A stretch of DNA of 64,000 nucleotides, from contig OZ022351.1 in assembly GCA_963989245.1 (NCBI GenBank), positions 18,446,129-18,510,128 on the forward strand. The letters run 5' to 3'. Below are positions 58,366-64,000 of this stretch, piece by piece. A program made the translations under genes and the position numbers. Numbering within the stretch: the stretch's first letter is position 1; the number at the start of each line of letters is the position of its first letter. The notes under the pieces are model-generated. The model ran no database searches. It was given only the letters and a program-made list of their open reading frames with translations, and was not told the origin of the DNA. The DNA comes from Nansenia antarctica. Lineage: Eukaryota > Chordata > Actinopteri > Argentiniformes > Microstomatidae.

Positions 58366-61300
58366 CTCCTCACCGTTCTCCCCCAGCATGACCATGATCT
58401 CAGAGTCGGTGAACTCCCCCTCCTGTATCTCCAGGAAGAAGTCCCCCATGGCCTTCTTCATGTGGGGGTACTGGTAGCGGCACATCTTCTTGATCTCCTC
58501 CTCGTTGGCCGTCTCCGCCACCTTGAACACCAGGGACACCTCCCGGAAACGCAGGTTCTCCGTGGGCACGTAGCCGTCCAGGAAGATGTTGATGCCTGGG
58601 GGGAGGGGGCGGGGGAAGAAGAGGATGAGGAGGGGTGAGGTTGGAGTGCGTAGGGTCCTAACGCCAAAGGGCGTCGTAGAGACTAGTCTGTAGTATGCAG
58701 AGGATAGTGTGTAGGGTGTAAAGGTTAGTGTGTAGGGTGTAAAGGATAGTGTGTAGGGTGTAAAGGTTAGTGTGTAGGGTGTAAAGGTTAGTGTGTAGGG
58801 TGTAAAGGTTAGTGTGTAGGGTGTAAAGGTTAGTGTGTAGGGTGTAAAGGTTAGTGTGTAGGGTGTAAAGGTTAGTGTGTAGGGTGTAAAGGATAGTGTG
58901 TAGGGTGTAAAGGTTAGTGTGTAGGGCGTAAAAGTTAGTGTGTAGGGTGTAAAGGTTAGTGTGTAGGGTGTAAAGGTTAGTGTACCTTCCCTGACTCCGA
59001 AGGGCATGGTGACCAGTATGTAAAGGTTAGGGTGTAGTATGTAGGGGTTAGTGTGTAGGGTGTAAAGGTGTAGGGTGTAGTATGTAGGGGTTAGTGTGTA
59101 GGGTGTAAAGGTGTAGGATGTAGTATGTAGGGGTTAGTGTGTAGGGTGTAAAGGTGTAGGGTGTAGTGGTTAGTGTGTAGGGTGTAAAGGTGTAGGGTGT
59201 AGTATGTAGGGGTTAGTGTGTAGGGTGTAAAGGTGTAGGGTGTAGTATGTAGGGGTTAGTGTGTAGGGTGTAAAGGTGTAGGATGTAGTATGTAGGGGTT
59301 AGTGTGTAGGGTGTAAAGGTGTAGTATGTAGGGGTTAGTGTGTAGGGCGTAAAGGTGTAGGGCAGGGGTCGGCAATAGGCGGCCCGCGGGCCATTGCTGG
59401 CCCATCACCAATAATATTTGGCCCAGCAGAATATTTTGAGAATCCACTTTTTTTTTTTTTTTTTTTTTTTTACAATATCGGACCGACAGTCCCACATATA
59501 GCGCCTATAATGTCCGAATAGAGAATCTACCTCCACCTGAATAATGCTTATTGTACTTTTATCCATGTTGAGAGTGAATGACACAGGGACAGACAATCAG
59601 GCAGCGGGGTGCACCGAAGCGCACTGACGCTGAACCCCTCATAGTGAATCATAAGTAGGTGGACAACGTGTAGTGCTGAAATAGCCGTGTGTGGTTTGAA
59701 AAAAATAACACCAGCTCAGTAAATAATTCAAACGTAATGTTTACGTATATGTGACTGCAACACACATATGAACAGTAACAAAGCAAATTCAGTTTAATAT
59801 TCTGAAAAACATTGACAACAAAATCGGTGAAAAAAAGAAAAGAAAGAAAAGTAATCCGCTTATGCGAGGGGTGGTGGTGCATAGGCCTATGCTCCTGAAA
59901 CGACAGAGCAAACACGCTATTAGGGATAATAATTACAATGAGCCATTCATTCAAAATATAAAAAATACAATTAGGTTATTAAATACAATAACGACAGGCT
60001 TGGTACTCACTTAATGTGAAAAGTGGCATCTCCCATCGGTCAGTATTTGCTTGATATCTGGTTATATGGACGTCACTTTAATCCGCAGGCAGTTCTCAAG
60101 TTTTTTTTTGCATCAATCGATTCCTCTCGTGCGTCTTTATCACATTCATTGAGGAAAAGGACGACTCGCATGTATAGAAAGGGAACATTGTGAGCACGGA
60201 AGATGTGAGTCTCACAACGGCTTTGCGTTGATGAAACCAGGTAGGATGAACATTATAGTTCGCTGTCCATTCCTCTTTAAATGCCCTGTTTTCACCGTCA
60301 ACTTTCCTCTTTACACCTTTGGAGAGTGACATGATGTTTCTCTTGCTAGTTAGCAGGTTAAATGTTTAGCTAACTTCACCCGGCAGGCAAACAACCAATC
60401 CAATAATAATGTGACCTTGTCTGGGAGGAGGGGGGAATCATTCAGAATGAAAGTATGTTAAATAATTATTAGAATAAGCTAGGCTGCGCTACATCGTCAG
60501 TCCACACATTTATTATTCAAAACTATGGAAAAGGGTGAAACTACGTTTCAACGTTGTTGAGAATCACAACACAAACTTGCTAGTCAAGCCAAAATACTGC
60601 AACGTAATGGATTGGACTGCTACCTAGTTAGCTACAACACTACTTTACATTGTTACCTAGTTAACTACAACACTACTTTACATTGTTACCTAGTTAACTA
60701 CAACACTACTTTACATTGTTACCTAGTTAACTACAACACTACTTTACATTGTTACCTAGTTAACTACAACACTACTTTACATTGTTACCTAGTTAACTAC
60801 AACACTACTTTACATTGTTACCTAGTTAACTAGAACACTACTTTACATTGTTACCTAGTTAACTAGAACACTACTTTACATTGTTACCTAGTTAACTACA
60901 ACACTACTTTACATTGTTACCTAGTTAACTACAACACTACTTTACATTGTTATCTAGTTAACTAGAACACTACTTTACATTGTTACCTAGTTAACTACAA
61001 CACTACTTTACATTGTTAGCAGGCTCACAAAACAAGCTGTGTTAGTTGACTAGCGATGTGTACATTTTTCGAAAGAAAAGTCAAAGCATTAGAACGTGTC
61101 ACATTTTTTAACAATCAATTACTTATGAATGAATGAATGAATGAATGGAATGAATGAATGGTCTTTATTGTCATTGCTACAGTACAGGTACCAAACAACG
61201 AAATTTAGGAGGGGTGGCTCCCCTGGTGTTAGGAAAAAAAAAAAAAAAATAGAAAAAAAAAACGTTCGGGCCCGCCATCTAGTGGCTCAAAAAAAAATTG

Positions 61301-62307
61301 GCCCGAGGCCAAACCTAATTGCCGACCCCTGGTGTAGGGTGTAGTATGTAGGGGTTAGTGTGTAGGGTGTAGGATGTAGTATGTAGGGGTTAGTGTGTAG
61401 GGTGTAAAGGTGTAGGGTGTTGTATGTAGGGGTTAGTGTGTAGGGTGTAAAGGTGTAGGGTGTAGTATGTAGGGGTTAGTGTGTAGGGTGTAGGATGTAG
61501 TATGTAGGGGTTAGTGTGTAGGGTGTAAAGGTGTAGGGTGTTGTATGTAGGGGTTAGTGTGTAGGGTGTAGTATGTAGGGGTTAGTATGTAGGGGTTAGT
61601 GTGTAGGGTGTAGTATGTAGGGGTTAGTGTGTAGGGTGTAAAGGTGTAGGGTGTAGTATGTAGGGGTTAGTGTGTAGGGTGTAGGATGTAGTATGTAGGG
61701 GTTAGTGGTTAGTGTGTAGGGTCCTACCTTCCCTGACTCCGAAGGGCATGGTGACGACTCCGTAGGCGCTGGGGACGCCATAGAGGCAGCAGATGAAGTC
61801 AGACAGGTAGTCCAACACACTCAGGTCGTGTTCCACCACGATGATGTACCTGGGCAACACAGGACACACACACACAGGTCAACTCACACACATATTAGCG
61901 CACACACACGCACACATATTAGCACACGCACACATATTAGCACACACACACACACACACAGACACACTGGTCAGGCTCACCTGTCTGGTGTGATGAGAGA
62001 GCGGATGGTGATGGCAGCCTTTAGTCTCTGTTTCACATCCAAGTAGCTGGACGGCTCATCAAACATGAAGCTGGGGGGGGGGGGGGGGGAAGGGAGGGGA
62101 GGGAGAGAGGGGTCAGTTATGGACAGGATAACTAGGAAGTGGCGGCGTCTAAAAGCTTCTTTCCTCAGAGAAGAGAGAGGGGAGGAGGAAGGAGAGAAGA
62201 GAGGAGAGGGACTCGCACACAGAGCTCAGATCAAGTGTAGAAACCATCATAAAGTATATTTGACATACTCAGGTAAGACATATGATTTACATCATAGCTC
62301 ACACACA

Positions 62308-62386
<79 letters not shown>

Positions 62387-63205
62387 CTCAGTTCAAGTGT
62401 AGAAACCATCATTGAATATATTCAATATATACTTCAGGCTCAACGTAATTACATCACAGCTCATCATAAAACACACGCACACACAAACCCCCACCAAGAG
62501 AAGAGAGAGGGTGAGAGGAGAGAGGAGAGAAGGAAGGAGAGAAGAGAGGAGAGGAGAGGAGAGAAGGGGGTGTGTCCTTACATGTCGGCTCGCTGGATGC
62601 AGACAACAGCGATGGCGAACCTCTGCAACTCTCCTCCTGATAGGTCTTCTACGTTCCTGTCTCTCAGGTGGGTCAGATCTGCCCGGCGACACAACACAGC
62701 CAATCACATCATCACATCCACCCCAAATTTTTTTTAAATCAACCAATACCAGACAACCAAACTCCAATGGTCCAACCATGGTCGTCATGGTACCCACCTA
62801 GCTGGGCGCACACGATAGTCTCTGTCTTAGTGTCGTCTTTCCTGCTCAGAATGGACCCCACTGACCCCTAGTGGCAGAGACAGGGAATTACAACAACCAG
62901 GAGAATTAACACACACAGAGGGACACCTCACCTTTTTTGACCTTTAACCTTTTTGGATATAAGTGTTGTTAATTTCCTGTCAATCAAGGTAGCCTAGGTA
63001 ACCTTTAATGCTGGCTACGTCTCCTGAATGAGAGACTAGAAAAGTCTTATTATATGACCCCCCTGACCTTGACAGTCTTGGGGATCTGGTCGACGTATTG
63101 GGGTTTGACGATGGCCCTGAGGTCGTCCTCCAGGATCTTGGTGAAGTAGTTCTGCAGCTCCGAGCCTCGGAAGTACGTCAGGATCTCCTGCCAGTCAGGA
63201 GGCGC
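54134..63205 (-). CDS. abce1: ABCE1 (RLI1), ribosome-recycling ATPase, N-terminus missing
   Basis: Cytosolic iron-sulfur ABC ATPase that splits ribosomes after termination. Exons, 5' to 3': 63205-63068, 62867-62798, 62678-62582, 62070-61981, 61849-61728, 58595-58374, 57783-57724, 56135-56077, 55682-55572, 55361-55219, 55089-54967, 54420-54309, 54181-54134. All junctions are GT/AG with matching phases: 464 aa of about 600. The missing part (Fe-S cluster domain and first Walker A) lies past the window. Seen: first NBD signature DLSGGELQR and Walker B FMFDEPSSYLD; second Walker A GENGTGKTTF, split by an intron; second signature NLSGGELQR and Walker B YLIDEPSAYLD; the H-loop histidines in VVEHD; the end SGNYFFLDD. 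A hAT element and large arrays sit in the intron between 61728 and 58595. The gene is convergent with OTUD4. Confidence 0.95.
54480..54933. mobile_element. hAT right-end fragment in ABCE1 intron
   Basis: It ends GAACCGTTGCACCCCTA, the complement of the TAGGGGTGCAACGGTTC end at 43885. The left end is missing. The shared gaggaag...cggatt block near its start links it to that family. Confidence 0.7.
55686..55978. repeat. Polypurine tract of gggagggagagagaggtggg units
   Basis: About 290 bp of almost pure purine on the plus strand, directly upstream of the exon at 55682-55572. In the ABCE1 transcript it is a long polypyrimidine tract before that acceptor. Confidence 0.9.
56222..57415 (-). mobile_element. 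LINE 3' half in ABCE1 intron
   Basis: The minus strand encodes 222 residues of the end of a LINE polyprotein (ITYLGSILEANLSG, KVNHRTRFLYRISSLV, LSGALIQCHFDYAVTSWYYR, NALPIILKEC). It is followed by a 3' UTR and a short attg/gattgatt repeat tail (56222-56236). The catalytic part is missing, so it is 5'-truncated. The family was not determined; it differs from the L2-like element at 28879-31275. Confidence 0.75.
57685..57710. repeat. GT microsatellite and adjacent hAT-like fragment
   Basis: The GT run follows a segment (57502-57684) starting ttaggtttgggcggtaatac that resembles a hAT end. The GT run lies just beyond the exon donor at 57724. Confidence 0.5.
57810..58240. repeat. CA-rich minisatellite (cagactcgcacacaca type)
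   Basis: Irregular units of cacacacacagactcgcaca and cacagagacgcacagactca fill the intron upstream of the exon at 57783. Open frames across it are repeat translations. A second CA run lies at 58328-58362. Confidence 0.92.
58697..59354. repeat. Minisatellite of gttagtgtgtagggtgtaaa, part 1
   Basis: Units of 20-21 bp here pass into longer units with gtagtatgtagggg. The array is interrupted by the hAT element at 59363-61331 and resumes to about 61720, stopping at the donor of the exon 61728-61849. A 28-bp copy of that exon end plus donor is embedded at 58984-59013. Confidence 0.93.
60630..61020. repeat. 33-bp minisatellite inside hAT copy B, about 12 copies
   Basis: The unit is cattgttacctagttaacta followed by caacactacttta, with very few differences between copies. 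Copy A of the element has a single unit (about 24990-25030). Confidence 0.93.
61126..61250 (-). mobile_element. L2-like LINE 3' end inserted in hAT copy B
   Basis: It reads atgaatgaatgg, ggtctttattgtcattgcta and cagtacaggtaccaaacaac, the reverse of the LINE tail at 25308-25400. The insertion replaced about 17 bp of hAT sequence still present in copy A and left no clear duplication. Confidence 0.8.
61340..61720. repeat. Minisatellite of gttagtgtgtagggtgtaaa, part 2
   Basis: Continuation of the array at 58697-59354, with gtagtatgtaggggttagtg units. It stops about 7 bp from the ABCE1 donor at 61727. Confidence 0.93.
62303..62382. repeat. CA microsatellite in ABCE1 intron
   Basis: A long CA run bordered by two copies of a segment of about 45 bp (cagagctcagttcaagtgta then gaaaccatcat) near 62220-62252 and 62383-62413. 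The same segment also occurs at 58236-58263. Confidence 0.9.
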
Positions 63206-63289
63206 CTGGGAATATCAACGTAGGAATATCAGGATGGGAATATCAGGAGGCAGTGTTTCCTCTATATGCATTGATCTGTGGCGGCCCGC

Positions 63290-63780
63290 CACGAATAGAC
63301 TCTCTCCGCCACTAATTCATTCAGCCCACTAAGGCCGTGTTCACACTTGACTTCTTTGACACTTGACTTCGCAGCCTTCACCGCGCTTCTGCACGAGTAT
63401 TCTGTAACCTTAACAACGGGATTCTATCCTAACCGTCATACATTGTAACCGTTATCATACATTGTATAACGTGTAACGTTATCGTCTACTTGTTCAACAA
63501 GTTGTGTATACTCACTGTAGCATTTAATAATGGCGAATAAAATGCAACTACTTGCATTAGCGTTAGCGTTTGAGGAGGAGGAGGAGGAGGTTGCTCCGGG
63601 ACAACCAAGGCGCCGTTTATGGATGCATGACATCCTCCGCAATAGGGAGTCGCAGGGGACTTTCCGCAACCTGGTCCAGGAGCTCCGCCTAGACGACGCT
63701 AGGTTCAAGTCCTTCTTTCGCCTGGACAAGAGTCAGTTTGATGACAGTTTGAATACGGTATTCGGATAGCACGAATAATG
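63290..63780 (+). mobile_element. PIF/Harbinger-type transposase fragment
   Basis: A frame at 63530-63769 contains RRRLWMHDILRNRESQGTF followed by LRLDDARFKSFFRLDKSQFD. This is the typical N-terminal signature of Harbinger (HARBI1-like) nucleases. It stops before the catalytic domain. The flanking ggccgtgttcacacttgact (63334-63353) may be its left end. Confidence 0.65.
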
Positions 63781-63848
63781 AGATTTAAACAGATACAGAT
63801 TCTATCCGAAGTTGCTCGATATTATTCGGAAAACACGATTGACATGAT

Positions 63849-63988
63849 GGCTGCATTCGTAAATTCTCTCTGAGAGTGCCGGAGGGCACACTGGGCGCAA
63901 CGTAATAAAGGGACCAAGTAACTTGATTGGACAAGAGGCATTCCATGACTGCTGAACAGATTTCCAGAGTGAATTTACGAACGCAGCC
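63849..63988. mobile_element. Small MITE with GGCTGCATTCGTAAATTC ends
   Basis: It starts ggctgcattcgtaaattc and ends gaatttacgaacgcagcc; 140 bp. It carries the core shared with 48368-48502 in the opposite orientation (aagtaacttgattggacaag). Confidence 0.85.
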
Positions 63989-64000
63989 TAGAGCTAAACC

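Larger units (their letters stand above)
59363..61331. mobile_element. hAT-Charlie-like element, copy B (reverse of copy A)
   Basis: The ends are CAGGGGTCGGCAATAGG and CCTAATTGCCGACCCCTG, flanked by the 8-bp duplication gtgtaggg (59355-59362 and 61332-61339). The minus strand has the same short transposase N-terminus as copy A (60332-60096, MSLSKGVKRKVDGENRAF). Compared with copy A it has a 33-bp array (60630-61020), where copy A has one unit, and an L2 tail at another site (61126-61250). Confidence 0.92.

Overview
The window is vertebrate nuclear DNA, almost certainly from a teleost fish. Its genes are split by GT/AG introns. It is packed with fish-type DNA transposons (hAT, Harbinger, Tc1-like), L2-like and L1 retrotransposon pieces, long GT and CT microsatellites and many minisatellites. 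The species cannot be told from the sequence.

Three conserved protein genes can be followed exon by exon. A BMP-class receptor SMAD lies on the minus strand (8848-12617, 7 coding exons, 473 aa). OTUD4, an OTU-family deubiquitinase with an RG-rich tail, lies on the plus strand (33614-51253, 20 coding exons, about 1394 aa). ABCE1, the ribosome-recycling ATPase, lies on the minus strand (54134 to at least 63205, 13 exons) and its N-terminal exons run past the right edge. A possible C4orf51-like exon sits at 5684-6115 on the minus strand. From memory, gene order and orientation match human 4q31 (ABCE1, OTUD4, SMAD1, C4orf51) when the window is reversed, with MMAA not seen. This synteny is the main reason for calling the SMAD smad1.

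Layout: 1-1326 short repeats; 1327-5524 a 4.2-kb hAT element carrying other elements inside it; 5.6-6.2 kb C4orf51-like exon; 6.6-8.8 kb probable smad1 3' region, G-rich array and GT repeats; 8.8-12.6 kb smad1 coding exons; 12.8-20.5 kb tandem arrays and a SINE upstream of the smad1 start codon, including a 5-kb minisatellite; 20.9-31.3 kb mobile elements (hAT transposase, hAT element, L2-like LINE) and an orphan ATF7IP-like exon; 31.3-33.6 kb OTUD4 upstream region; 33.6-51.6 kb OTUD4; 51.6-54.1 kb between OTUD4 and the ABCE1 stop; 54.1-64 kb ABCE1.

The most unusual theme is the link between exon ends and tandem repeats. In all three genes, minisatellites begin at or within a few tens of bases of a 5' splice site. 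In several places the exon end, the donor site or the stop-codon region is itself duplicated: 14 extra donor-like sites in OTUD4 intron 13, a copied exon end in smad1 and another in abce1, and two extra copies of the SMAD C-terminal SSVS-plus-stop segment. hAT elements have repeatedly inserted into these arrays, leaving clean 8-bp target duplications.
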